From Microbacterium sp. SORGH_AS_0888 (lineage in GTDB: Bacteria; Actinomycetota; Actinomycetes; Actinomycetales; Microbacteriaceae): 64,000 bases of DNA. The notes below the pieces were generated by a model that was given only the letters and a program-made list of their open reading frames with translations, was not told the origin of the DNA and did no database searches. Location of the stretch: contig NZ_JAUTAZ010000001.1 of NCBI RefSeq assembly GCF_030818905.1, forward strand, positions 2,976,001-3,040,000, in the 5' to 3' direction. The translations under genes were made by a program, and so were the position numbers. This document shows, in pieces, positions 7,376 through 16,000 of the stretch; positions within the stretch are counted from its first letter, which is position 1, and each line of letters starts with the position of its first letter.

Positions 7376-8398
7376 TCAGTCCTCGCTCACCTGGAGCACG
7401 ATCTTGCCGCGCGTGTGGCCGCTCTCGATCGCGGCGTGCGCTGCGGCCGCCGCATCCAGTCCGAACACCTGGTCCACGTACACCTGGATCGACCGCGAGT
7501 CGAACAGCCGGCCGAGGGTCGCGAGCACGTCCCCGTCGGGGATCACCTTGTACGAGGTCGCACGCACGCCGGCTGCGGCCGCAGCGTCCGCGTATCCCGG
7601 GTACGCCCCCGTGGGCACGATGACATAGAGACCGCCGGGGCGCAGGACCTGAAGGGAGCGGGTGCCGGTGTCGTCGTGCGCGTTGCCGACGAGGTCGATC
7701 ACGACATCCAGGTCGCTCACCACGTCCTCGAACCGCTCGCTCGTGTAGTCGATGACGCGGGCGGCGCCGAGCTCCCGCAGCCACGCCGCGTTGCGTGCCG
7801 AGCCCGTGACCGTGACGTGGGCGCCGAAGTAGGCCGCCAGCTGCACGGCGAAGTGTCCCACCCCGCCGGCGCCGGCGTGGATGAGGATGCGCTGGCCCTC
7901 GTGCGCGTGTGCGATCTCGACCACGACGCCCCACGCCGTGAGCGCCGCGAGCGGCACGCCCGCCGCCTCGACGTGCGACAGGAGCGACGGCTTGCGGCTC
8001 ACCGACTGCGAGGGCACGACCGCGTACTCCGCGTAGGTGCCGCCGGTGCGCGGGAAGGGCACCATCCCGAACACCTCGGTCCCCGGCTGCAGCGGGTGGG
8101 TCTCGTAGGGCGCTGCGACGACGACGCCGCTGAAGTCGTACCCGAGGGCGGCGGGCGTCCCGCCCAGCTGCCCGGAGACGCCGGCGCCGGCCCGCGTCTT
8201 CGCATCGATCGGGTTCACGCCGGCGGCGACGACGCGCACGAGCAGCTCGCCGAGAACGGGCTCCGGCACGGGCAGCTCGGCCAGCCGCAGTGCGTCGGCG
8301 GGGCCGGGGCCGTCGACCACGGCCGCCCGCATGCTGAGGGGCGGCGCCGTCGCGGCGCTCGGGCCGGATGCATCGTGCACCAGGGGTCGGGATCGCAT
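7376..8398 (-). CDS. NADP-dependent quinone-oxidoreductase-like dehydrogenase (MDR superfamily, zinc-free type)
   Basis: 340 residues. The GroES-like N-terminal domain carries VVAAGVNPIDAKTR, followed by the Rossmann dinucleotide site HAGAGGVGHFAVQLAA (about residues 170-185). The catalytic zinc ligands of alcohol dehydrogenases are not evident. This matches quinone oxidoreductase/zeta-crystallin enzymes, which reduce quinones or enones with NADPH. The ATG at 8396-8398 is chosen because GGAAGGAGC lies just upstream; a later ATG beginning MRAAVVDG would skip about 23 residues of unknown function. It is transcribed toward the rplA terminator and lies 106 bp from the marR stop. Confidence 0.87.
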   Translation of the reverse strand: MRSRPLVHDASGPSAATAPPLSMRAAVVDGPGPADALRLAELPVPEPVLGELLVRVVAAGVNPIDAKTRAGAGVSGQLGGTPAALGYDFSGVVVAAPYETHPLQPGTEVFGMVPFPRTGGTYAEYAVVPSQSVSRKPSLLSHVEAAGVPLAALTAWGVVVEIAHAHEGQRILIHAGAGGVGHFAVQLAAYFGAHVTVTGSARNAAWLRELGAARVIDYTSERFEDVVSDLDVVIDLVGNAHDDTGTRSLQVLRPGGLYVIVPTGAYPGYADAAAAAGVRATSYKVIPDGDVLATLGRLFDSRSIQVYVDQVFGLDAAAAAHAAIESGHTRGKIVLQVSED

Positions 8399-8465
8399 CG
8401 ATGCTCCTTCCACGTGCCGTTGGGGCTCGCCGCGCGTGCCGGGATCACCAGTCAAGCGCGGGATT

Positions 8466-8492
8466 GTCTCGGCGGTGTTACGCCGCCGAGAC
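8466..8492 (-). terminator. Hairpin terminator after the marR-exporter operon
   Basis: Arms GTCTCGGCGG (8466-8475) and CCGCCGAGAC (8483-8492) enclose a 7-nt loop, 13 bp downstream of the marR stop codon on the minus strand. Confidence 0.65.
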
Positions 8493-8504
8493 GAGGGAAA
8501 GACG

Positions 8505-9011
8505 CTATGCGTCGCGCTGCGGGGACTCGAAGACGTCGTCGGCGTGGGGAGCGACGCCGGCGGCGAGGGCGTGGATGAGGCTCGTCAGACGCTCGATCGA
8601 GACGAGCGGCCAGTCCTTCAGCGCGCCGAGCAGCATCGACTGGTACGGGTCCAGCGCCGTCCGCACCCGATCGCGGCCGTACTCCGTGATCTCGATCAGC
8701 CGCACGCGGCCGTCGGTGGGATCCGCGGTGCGGGCGATCATGCCGAGGCCCTCGAGCTCGGTGACCTGCCGGCTGACGAGCCCCTTGTCGGCCGCGATCC
8801 GCTCGGCGAGCACCGACTGCGTGAGCGGTCCCTGCCGTGCGATGACGATGAGGGTCTTGAAGGTGCCGGGGAGCATGCCCGGCGCGGCGGTCGTCGCGGC
8901 CTGCGCGTAGATGCTCCGGAACTCCCGCATGAGCTCGGCGAAGGCTTCCTCGAGGTCGCGGACCGCCCGTTCGCGGGTCTGGTCGGGGCGGTCCGCGGCG
9001 GGCTGGGTCAT
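8505..9011 (-). CDS. MarR-family transcriptional regulator
   Basis: 168 residues with the winged-helix core: PGTFKTLIVIARQGPLTQSVLAERIAADKGLVSRQVTELE (about residues 46-86, recognition helix KGLVSRQVTEL) and the wing DPTDGRVRLIEIT. MarR proteins are dimeric repressors released by small ligands. Its ATG overlaps the stop of the upstream EmrB-type exporter (ATGA, 9008-9011), so the two are co-translated. The repressor of a drug-export operon encoded as the second gene is a common arrangement. Likely operators are the three palindromes at 10727-10786. Confidence 0.9.
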   Translation of the reverse strand: MTQPAADRPDQTRERAVRDLEEAFAELMREFRSIYAQAATTAAPGMLPGTFKTLIVIARQGPLTQSVLAERIAADKGLVSRQVTELEGLGMIARTADPTDGRVRLIEITEYGRDRVRTALDPYQSMLLGALKDWPLVSIERLTSLIHALAAGVAPHADDVFESPQRDA

Positions 9012-10714
9012 CGCTTCCGATCGTGTGAAGTGGTGGGGGGCTCCTCCGCATCCTTCGCATCGTCCGGGAGGCGGACGCCACCGGCGGTGGCGAGCGTGTC
9101 CATGGCCTCGGGAACCGACACCGTGGCGAGGTCGGCCTCGCTGGCGGCGATCCGCTCGCTCGTTGTCATTCGGGTGAGCGGCTTGTTCGGGAGGAACAGG
9201 ATGGCGCCAAGGCTCAGGATAGCGAACGGAACCGCGATCAAGAACGAGTGCGAGATGCCGTTCGCATAGATGTCCTCGAACACGACCCGCAGCGCCTGCG
9301 GCATGGCGGACACCTGGGGCAGCGAGCCCGACTGCAGCGCCGTCGCCCAGGTCTGCGCCTGATCGCCGAGGGTCGCCAGAGCCGCGCGGATGTCGCCCGT
9401 CCGGTCGGAGACGAGGCCGGTCACGCGTGAGGCGACGGCTGCACCCATGACGGCGACGCCGACCGTGCCGCCGAGGCTGCGGAAGAAGGTCACGCCCGAG
9501 CTCGCGACGCCGATCTCGGTCGGCTGGGAGGTGTTCTGCACGACCAGGACCAGGTTCTGCATCGTGAGGCCCACGCCCGCACCGAGCAGGAACATGTAGA
9601 GCGAGACGAGCGCGAAGTCCGTGTCGTAGTGGATCGTCGCGAGCAGGGAGGCGCCGGCGATCATGAGCACGGCGCCGACGACGAGGAAGGGCTTCCAGTG
9701 GCCGAACCGGGTGATGAGGGCGCCGCCGACGACGGAGCACACGAGCAGGCCCGCGATCATCGGGATCGTCATGAGACCGGCCTCGGTCGGGGTCGCTCCG
9801 CGTGCGAGCTGCATGTACTGGCTGAGGTAGATCGAGGCGCCGAACATCGCGATCCCCGTCGCGAGCGAGGCGATGACCGCGAGCGTGAAGGTGCGGTTGC
9901 GGAAGAGCGAGAGCGGGATGAGCGGCTCTTTCGCGCGCAGCTCGACGAGCACGAACAGGACGGTCGCCACGACCGCGCCGCCCACCATCCATGCGGTCGG
10001 CGCGCTCCACCAGTCGAAGGAGTCTCCGGCGAGCGTGATCCAGATGAGCAGCAGCGAGACCGCGGCCGACAGCAGCACGATCCCGGTGTAGTCGATCGAG
10101 ACCTTGCGCCGGGGGTGCGCGGGGAGCGTGAGGGTGCGCTGCACGATCAGGAGGGCCGCGACCGCGAAGGGGAGCGCGACGTAGAAGTTCCAGCGCCATC
10201 CCCAGGCGTCCGTGATGACACCGCCCAGGAGCGGTCCGCCGACGGTCGCGACGGCCATCACAGCACCGAACAGGCCCATGTAGCGGCCGCGCTCGCGGGG
10301 GCTGATGATGTCGGCCATGAGCACCTGGCTCAGGGCCGCCAGCCCGCCCGCGCCGAGCCCCTGCACCGCGCGGAAGCCGATCAGCATCTCGGGCGTCTGG
10401 GAGAAGCCGGCCGCGGCGGTCGCGAGCACGAAGATCACGATCGCCAGCTGGAAGAGGACCTTGCGGTTGAAGAGGTCGGCGAGCTTTCCCCAGATCGGCG
10501 TCGAGATCGCGGTGGTGAGCAGCGTCGCGGTGACGACCCAGGTGTAGGCGCTCTGGCCGCCCTGGAGGTCATGGATGATGACGGGGAGCGAGGTCGACAC
10601 GACGGTCGAGGCGAGCATCGACACGAACATGCCGAGCAGGAGTCCGGAGAGCGCCTCGAGGACGCGACGCGGCGTTCTCGCCGTGTCGCCGAGAGTGGGG
10701 GAGGGGAGAGTCAT
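9008..10714 (-). CDS. MFS drug exporter, DHA2/EmrB family (14 TM)
   Basis: 568 residues, typical for 14-helix DHA2 proteins. The first helix region carries LLGMFVSMLASTVVSTSLPVI, motif A is GKLADLFNRK between TM2 and TM3, and the ALSQVLMADI / RERGRYMGLFG segment follows. A cytosolic Asp/Glu-rich tail of about 50 residues ends the protein. It would expel hydrophobic compounds by proton antiport. It is first in the operon with marR and is preceded by a promoter packed with palindromic operators. The ATG at 10712-10714 has a GGGGAGGGGAGAG purine run just upstream. Confidence 0.92.
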   Translation of the reverse strand: MTLPSPTLGDTARTPRRVLEALSGLLLGMFVSMLASTVVSTSLPVIIHDLQGGQSAYTWVVTATLLTTAISTPIWGKLADLFNRKVLFQLAIVIFVLATAAAGFSQTPEMLIGFRAVQGLGAGGLAALSQVLMADIISPRERGRYMGLFGAVMAVATVGGPLLGGVITDAWGWRWNFYVALPFAVAALLIVQRTLTLPAHPRRKVSIDYTGIVLLSAAVSLLLIWITLAGDSFDWWSAPTAWMVGGAVVATVLFVLVELRAKEPLIPLSLFRNRTFTLAVIASLATGIAMFGASIYLSQYMQLARGATPTEAGLMTIPMIAGLLVCSVVGGALITRFGHWKPFLVVGAVLMIAGASLLATIHYDTDFALVSLYMFLLGAGVGLTMQNLVLVVQNTSQPTEIGVASSGVTFFRSLGGTVGVAVMGAAVASRVTGLVSDRTGDIRAALATLGDQAQTWATALQSGSLPQVSAMPQALRVVFEDIYANGISHSFLIAVPFAILSLGAILFLPNKPLTRMTTSERIAASEADLATVSVPEAMDTLATAGGVRLPDDAKDAEEPPTTSHDRKR

Positions 10715-10726
10715 GGAGATCCTTGG

Positions 10727-10787
10727 TTGACGGACGTCAAATGTTGAGACGTGTCAACCATAAACCCGAAGGTTGCGATACGTCAAC
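10727..10787 (-). promoter_or_regulatory. Promoter and three MarR-type operators of the exporter-marR operon
   Basis: Three 14-bp imperfect palindromes of the pattern TTGAnnnnnGTCAA occur at 10727-10740, 10744-10757 and 10773-10786 (the last is TTGCGATACGTCAA). On the minus strand a promoter can be drawn: TTGACG (10782-10787), a 17-nt spacer and TTATGG (10759-10764). One palindrome overlaps the -35 and two lie at and after the start site, a layout that fits repression by the co-transcribed MarR protein. Confidence 0.6.
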
Positions 10788-10853
10788 TATCGCCCGGTGG
10801 CTGCGGAGGCGTGCGACGCGACGGCGCCGCGGGGCGGTGCGCGGCGCCGAGGA

Positions 10854-11516
10854 TCAGTCGGCGAGCGCGAGGGCGCGGAAGGCGTCGCGGTCCATGGCGA
10901 CGCGCGGCGGGCGGGTGCGCCGGTGGAGCTCGTCGATGAGGGCTGTCGCGAGAGCGACCAGGCGGGCGATCTCGCTCTCGTCGCGATCGACCCAGGCGCA
11001 CCGGGGCTCGTCGTCCACCGGGACGAAGCCGTCGTGCTGCTCCCAGGTCACGAGCGTGCGCTCCGCGCCGAGCACGTGCTGCTGCCACCAGACCTGCCGC
11101 AGGTAGCCGCGCGGGATGGACCGCCACGCCTTGTTGGTGGTCTTGATCTCGGCGAGCGTGACGCGGCCCTCGGCGTCGACCGCGATGCCGTCCGGGGTGG
11201 CCAGGTGGCGCTTCTCGATCTCGGCGTGGAAGAGCGCGCTGGAGGGATGGATGCCGTGGGTCGCCGCGACCCACGCGGCGATGGCCGGCTCGCGGCGGCG
11301 TCCGTGGTCGGTGTAGGCGTTGCCGGAGAAGCCGCGGCCGGCGCCGAGCTTGGCGTCCGCGGCGCGGGCGATGGCCGCGGGGCTCGTGAGCTGGGCGACG
11401 TCGGTCGCCGTGATGCCGCGCGAGCGGGCGCGGAGCCAGCCGACGCGGTCGCGGGAGTCCGCGACGATGCGTGCGGCGAGGTCCGGGGCGATGCGGGCGA
11501 AGGCCTCCGGAGTCAT
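10854..11516 (-). CDS. YqaJ/lambda-exonuclease-like nuclease domain protein
   Basis: 220 residues with the YqaJ viral recombinase layout: RSRGITATDVAQL (about residues 32-44), TDHGRRREPAIAAW, the acidic ATPDGI and LAEIKTTNK motifs (the last matching the catalytic E-x-K of the PD-(D/E)XK fold), and YLRQVWWQQHVLG. Lambda-exo relatives degrade one DNA strand to start recombination and are usually phage-encoded. Here it is a lone chromosomal gene between a drug exporter and the rplJ promoter, with no phage genes nearby. The ATG at 11514-11516 has a GAAGG ribosome site. Its cellular role is unknown. Confidence 0.8.
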   Translation of the reverse strand: MTPEAFARIAPDLAARIVADSRDRVGWLRARSRGITATDVAQLTSPAAIARAADAKLGAGRGFSGNAYTDHGRRREPAIAAWVAATHGIHPSSALFHAEIEKRHLATPDGIAVDAEGRVTLAEIKTTNKAWRSIPRGYLRQVWWQQHVLGAERTLVTWEQHDGFVPVDDEPRCAWVDRDESEIARLVALATALIDELHRRTRPPRVAMDRDAFRALALAD

Positions 11517-11686
11517 GCCTTCGAGGCTAACCCGGCGTCGCGCCGCGGCGTTCCTGCGACACCCCGCGAGCGGCACCGCCCCTCCCGCGAAGAGCACGAG
11601 CCCCCGCGCCTTGGCCGCGATCACGACCGGCGATGCGCCGGCATCCTCCGAACCTCGGACGATTCGGCGGAGCGGACGTCATGGGG

Positions 11687-11920
11687 TACAGTGTACGAAG
11701 CCGAAGACCGCTGGTCATCGTCATGCGTGAAAGCGCAGGTCGATCGAAGCTCTGCTCAGCAGGGGCCCGCGCAGGTGTCACGAACGATTCTCCGGGATTC
11801 CGGACTTGAAGCTCCGTGCGCTTGCGCCGGAGCTTTTGTCATGGGTGCCGAGCTCTCGATGCAGCGGTCCAGGCCGGCGCTCCGCCACCGCGGAGCGCCT
11901 CGTACACACAAGGAGTGGCC
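11687..11920 (+). promoter_or_regulatory. Promoter and L10-type leader of rplJ-rplL
   Basis: A -10 hexamer TACAGT (11687-11692) is followed by about 220 nt of untranslated RNA. It contains GCCGAAGACCGCTGGTC and AAAGCGCAGGTCGATC, which match my memory of the actinobacterial L10 leader. A hairpin, AAGCTCCG (11809-11816) with CGGAGCTT (11828-11835), then runs into TTTTGTC and looks like an attenuator. L10 (with L7/L12) is known to bind such leaders and repress its own operon; the mechanism here is inferred. Confidence 0.7.
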
Positions 11921-12436
11921 ATGGCGCAGAAGGATGCATCGGTCGCCGAGCTCACGAAGAACTTCGAGGACTCGACCGCCGTTCTGCTGACCGAGTACCG
12001 CGGTCTGACGGTTGCACAGCTCAAGGAGCTGCGCAACAGCATCCGTCAGGACGCGGAGTACGCCGTGGTGAAGAACACGCTGACCAAGATCGCCGCGGCA
12101 AACGCGGGGGTCTCGGGCCTGGATGACGAGCTCAAGGGCCCGTCCGCCATCGCCTTCGTGCACGGTGACCCGGTCGCCGTCGCCAAGGGCCTGCGTGCCT
12201 TCGCCAAGGCTAACCCTCTGCTGGTCATCAAGGGCGGGTACTTCGACGGTGCCCCCCTGACCGCTGCAGAGGTCAACAAGCTCGCCGATCTCGAGAGCCG
12301 TGAAGTCCTGCTGGCGAAGCTCGCCGGTGCGATGAAGGCGACGATGACCAAGGCGGCATACGTCTTCACTGCGCTTCCGTCGAAGGCCGTTCGCACGGTC
12401 GACGCGCTGCGCGAGAAGCAGGAGTCCGCGGCCTGA
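11921..12436 (+). CDS. rplJ: 50S ribosomal protein L10
   Basis: 171 residues. Conserved segments are [18 protein letters not shown] and [10 protein letters not shown] near the N-terminus, which bind 23S rRNA, and a C-terminal helix that carries the L7/L12 dimers. ATG 11921 has an AAGGAG ribosome site. The next gene, rplL, starts 39 bp downstream, so the stalk proteins are made from one mRNA under control of the leader RNA upstream. Confidence 0.97.
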   Translation: MAQKDASVAELTKNFEDSTAVLLTEYRGLTVAQLKELRNSIRQDAEYAVVKNTLTKIAAANAGVSGLDDELKGPSAIAFVHGDPVAVAKGLRAFAKANPLLVIKGGYFDGAPLTAAEVNKLADLESREVLLAKLAGAMKATMTKAAYVFTALPSKAVRTVDALREKQESAA

Positions 12437-12475
12437 GTCAGGCCCGGCTGAACAACCCCGAACAAGGAGAAAAAC

Positions 12476-12865
12476 ATGGCAAAGCTCAGCACTGAGGAGC
12501 TGCTCGACGCGTTCAAGGAGCTCACGCTCATCGAGCTCAGCGAGTTCGTCAAGGCGTTCGAGGAGACCTTCGACGTCACCGCCGCCGCGCCCGTCGCGGT
12601 CGCCGCTGCCGGCGCCCCCGCCGGTGGCGCCCCCGCCGAAGAGGCCGAGGAGAAGGACTCCTTCGACGTCGTCCTCGAGGCCGCCGGCGACAAGAAGATC
12701 CAGGTCATCAAGGTCGTCCGCGAGCTCACCTCGCTCGGCCTCGGCGAGGCCAAGGCCGTCGTCGACGGTGCCCCCAAGGCCGTCCTCGAGGGCGCCAACA
12801 AGGAGACCGCCGAGAAGGCCAAGGCCGCTCTGGAAGAGGCCGGCGCGACCGTCACCCTCAAGTAA
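12476..12865 (+). CDS. rplL: 50S ribosomal protein L7/L12
   Basis: 129 residues: an N-terminal dimerisation domain ([20 protein letters not shown]), an Ala/Pro/Gly hinge (about residues 40-60), and a C-terminal domain with [20 protein letters not shown] and the [10 protein letters not shown] motif that recruits elongation factors. Codon use is highly biased, as expected for a multicopy stalk protein. The ribosome site AAGGAG precedes ATG 12476. A strong terminator follows. Confidence 0.98.
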   Translation: MAKLSTEELLDAFKELTLIELSEFVKAFEETFDVTAAAPVAVAAAGAPAGGAPAEEAEEKDSFDVVLEAAGDKKIQVIKVVRELTSLGLGEAKAVVDGAPKAVLEGANKETAEKAKAALEEAGATVTLK

Positions 12866-12881
12866 GGACTCGTTCCTTCTT

Positions 12882-12922
12882 CACGAAGCCCCCGGATGCC
12901 GTGTGCATCCGGGGGCTTCGTG
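12882..12922 (+). terminator. Hairpin terminator after rplL
   Basis: An 18-bp perfect stem (CACGAAGCCCCCGGATGC at 12882-12899, complement at 12905-12922) with a 5-nt loop. Confidence 0.85.
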
Positions 12923-13079
12923 CGTCTCCCGGTGCGGTGTCGACGACGATATTTCGGCCTGCCGAAAAGATGAGAGAACTCTCCTCTGTTGTTTACCTGC
13001 GTGTTCCGTTGTGACCCGAAACCGTCACGGTTCGACTCGTAGCCTCGACGGGTCTGCACCAGGAATCCAGAGGAGACTC

Positions 13080-16000
13080 ATGTTGTTTTCCCAGCGAGGC
13101 CGTCGCCTCTCCCTCACGTCCGCGCTCGGGGTCGGTGCCGTCCTCGGCGCGGCCGTGCTCGTTCCGATCCCCGCGAGCGCCGCGACCGGCGCTCGCGTCG
13201 TGATCAACGAGGTCTACGGCGGCGGGGGGAACAACGGCGCGACCTACACGAACGACTTCATCGAGCTCTACAACGCCGGCGACACCGCCCTCTCGCTCGA
13301 GGGGTACTCGGTCCAGTACCGCAGCGGCACCGGCACGGGAGCGGCGACGGGGGTGACGGCGCTGACCGGCTCGATCGAGCCCGGCGCGACCTACCTGGTC
13401 GCGGAGGCGGCCGGATCCGGCGGGACTACGCCGTTGCCGACCCCTGACGCGACCGGCACGATCGCGATGAGCGGGACCGCCGGCACGGTGTGGCTCGCCG
13501 ACACGACCGAGGCGATCAACCCGGGCACCGGCAGTGTGGTCGGCGCCGCGCAGGTCGTCGATCTCATCGGCTACGGCGCGAACACCTTCGAGGGGTCTGC
13601 AGCGGCGAAGCTCAGCAACACCACCGCAGCGACACGCACGGACGGCGCCGACACCAACGTCAACTCGGCCGATTTCACCGTCGCCGCCCCCACCCCGCAG
13701 TCCTCGGGATCGGGCGGGTCGACGCCGCAGCCGGAGCCGAGCGAGTCCGGTGAGCCCCAGCCCGAGCCGAGCGAGTCCGGCTCGGCTCCGACCACACCCG
13801 ACGGCGTCACCCCGATCGCCGCCATCCAGGGCACGGGCGAGACCAGCCCGCTGGCCGGCACCACGGTCACGACCCGCGGTGTCGTCACGGCCGCCTACCC
13901 GCGCGGCGGGTTCAACGGCTTCTACATCCAGACGCCCGGCACGGGCGGGGCGATCGACACGGCTGCGCACACCGCATCCGACGCGGTCTTCGTCTTCGGC
14001 TCCTCCGCCGTCGCCAAGGTCGCCGTCGGCGACTACGTCGAGGTGACGGGCCCGGTGAGTGAATACCGGGGCACGACCGAGATCAGCCCCGCCGCCTCGG
14101 GGGTCACGGTGCTTTCCGACAGCGTCGCGCCGGTCACGCCCGCCGCGGTCTCCTGGCCCGCCACCGACGCCGAGCGGGAGCGCCTCGAAGGGATGCTGCT
14201 GGCGCCCCAGGGGGCGTTCACCGTCAGCGACACCTACGACACGAACTACTACGCCTCGATCGGCCTCGCCGCCGGCGACCGGCCGCTGCTCACGCCCACG
14301 GAGGTCGCCGCCCCCGGCACCGACGCGTACACCGCGGCCGTCGCCGACAACGCGGCTCGTGCCGTCACGCTCGACGACGGCTCGTCGCTGAACTTCACCT
14401 CCGCGGCGAACACGTCCATCCCCCTGCCCTACCTCTCCACCACGGCGCCGGTGCGCGTCGGGGCCGCGGTGACCTTCACGCGCCCCGTCGTCCTCGAGTA
14501 CCGCAACAGCCAGTGGAACCTGCAGCCGACCCAGCAGCTCACGGTCGACAACGCCGCCTCGGTGCAGCCGGCCACGTTCGCGAACACGCGCACGTCTTCT
14601 CCCGCGGACGTCGGCGGCGACATCCAGATCGCCGGCTTCAACGTGCTGAACTACTTCCCCACCACGGGTGAGGATGCGGTCGCCGCCGGCGCTTCCTGCA
14701 CGTTCTACAACGACCGCGAGGGCAACCCGATCACGGTCAACACCTGCTCGAACGGTCCCTCGGTGCGCGGCGCGGCCGACGATGCCAACCTCGCCCGGCA
14801 GCAGGCCAAGATCGTCGCCGCGATCAACGGCCTCGGCGCCGAGGTCGTCTCCCTCGAGGAGATCGAGAACTCGACCATCGCGGGCAAGGACCGGGACGCC
14901 GCGGTCGCGACCCTGGTGGCGGCCCTCAACGCCGCACTCGGTGCCGAGGAGTGGGCGTACGTGCCCTCGCCCGCCGCCGTGCCCGCCAAGGAGGATGTGA
15001 TCCGCACGGCCTTCATCTACAAGAAGGCCGCCGTGAAGCCGGTCGGCGAGAGCGTGATCGATGATGCCGAGGCGTTCCAGAACGCACGGCAGCCGCTGGC
15101 GCAGGCGTTCGCGCGCGTCGGCGCGTCCGACGACCAGGCGTTCATCGCGATCGTCAACCACTTCAAGTCGAAGCGCGCGAGCGGCAGCAGAGACGGCGAC
15201 GCCGGTGACGGTCAGGGTGCCGGAAACGGTGCGCGCGTCGCCCAGGCGAAGGAGCTCCTGAGCTTCTCCTCGACGCTGCAGCAGAAGTTCGGCACGACGA
15301 AGGTCTTCCTGATCGGCGACTTCAACGCGTACACGAAGGAGGACCCGATCCGGGTGCTCACGGATGCGGGGTACGTCGACCAGGGCTCCAAGACGGGCAA
15401 GTACAGCTACTCGTTCGACGGCGCGTCGGGCTCGCTCGACCACATCCTCGCGTCCCCGGACGCGGAGAAGGCCGTGACGGGTGCCGACATCTGGAACATC
15501 AACGCGGGCGAGTCGATCGCGCTCGAGTACAGCCGGTACAACTACAACGCGACGAACTTCTACGACGCCTCGCCCTATCGGTCGAGCGACCACGATCCGA
15601 TCGTCGTCGGCGTCGACCTGCCGGAGGTCGCACCGGTCGAGCTGAACCTGCTGAACATCAACGACTTCCACGGTCGGATCGACACCAACACGGTCAAGTT
15701 CGCCGGCACGATCGAGCAGCTGCGCGCCCAGCACCCCGACAGCACGCTGTTCCTCTCGGACGGTGACAACATCGGTGCCTCGCTGTTCGCCTCGTCGTCC
15801 GCCGACGACAAGCCGACGCTGGACGTGCTGAACGCGCTCGGACTGGATGCCTCCGCGGTGGGCAACCACGAGTTCGACAAGGGCTTCTCCGACCTCAGCG
15901 GCCGGGTGGCGGACGAGGCGGACTTCCCGTACCTCGGGGCGAACGTCTACGTGAAAGGCACGACGACACCCGCGCTGGACGAGTACACGACCTTCGAGGT

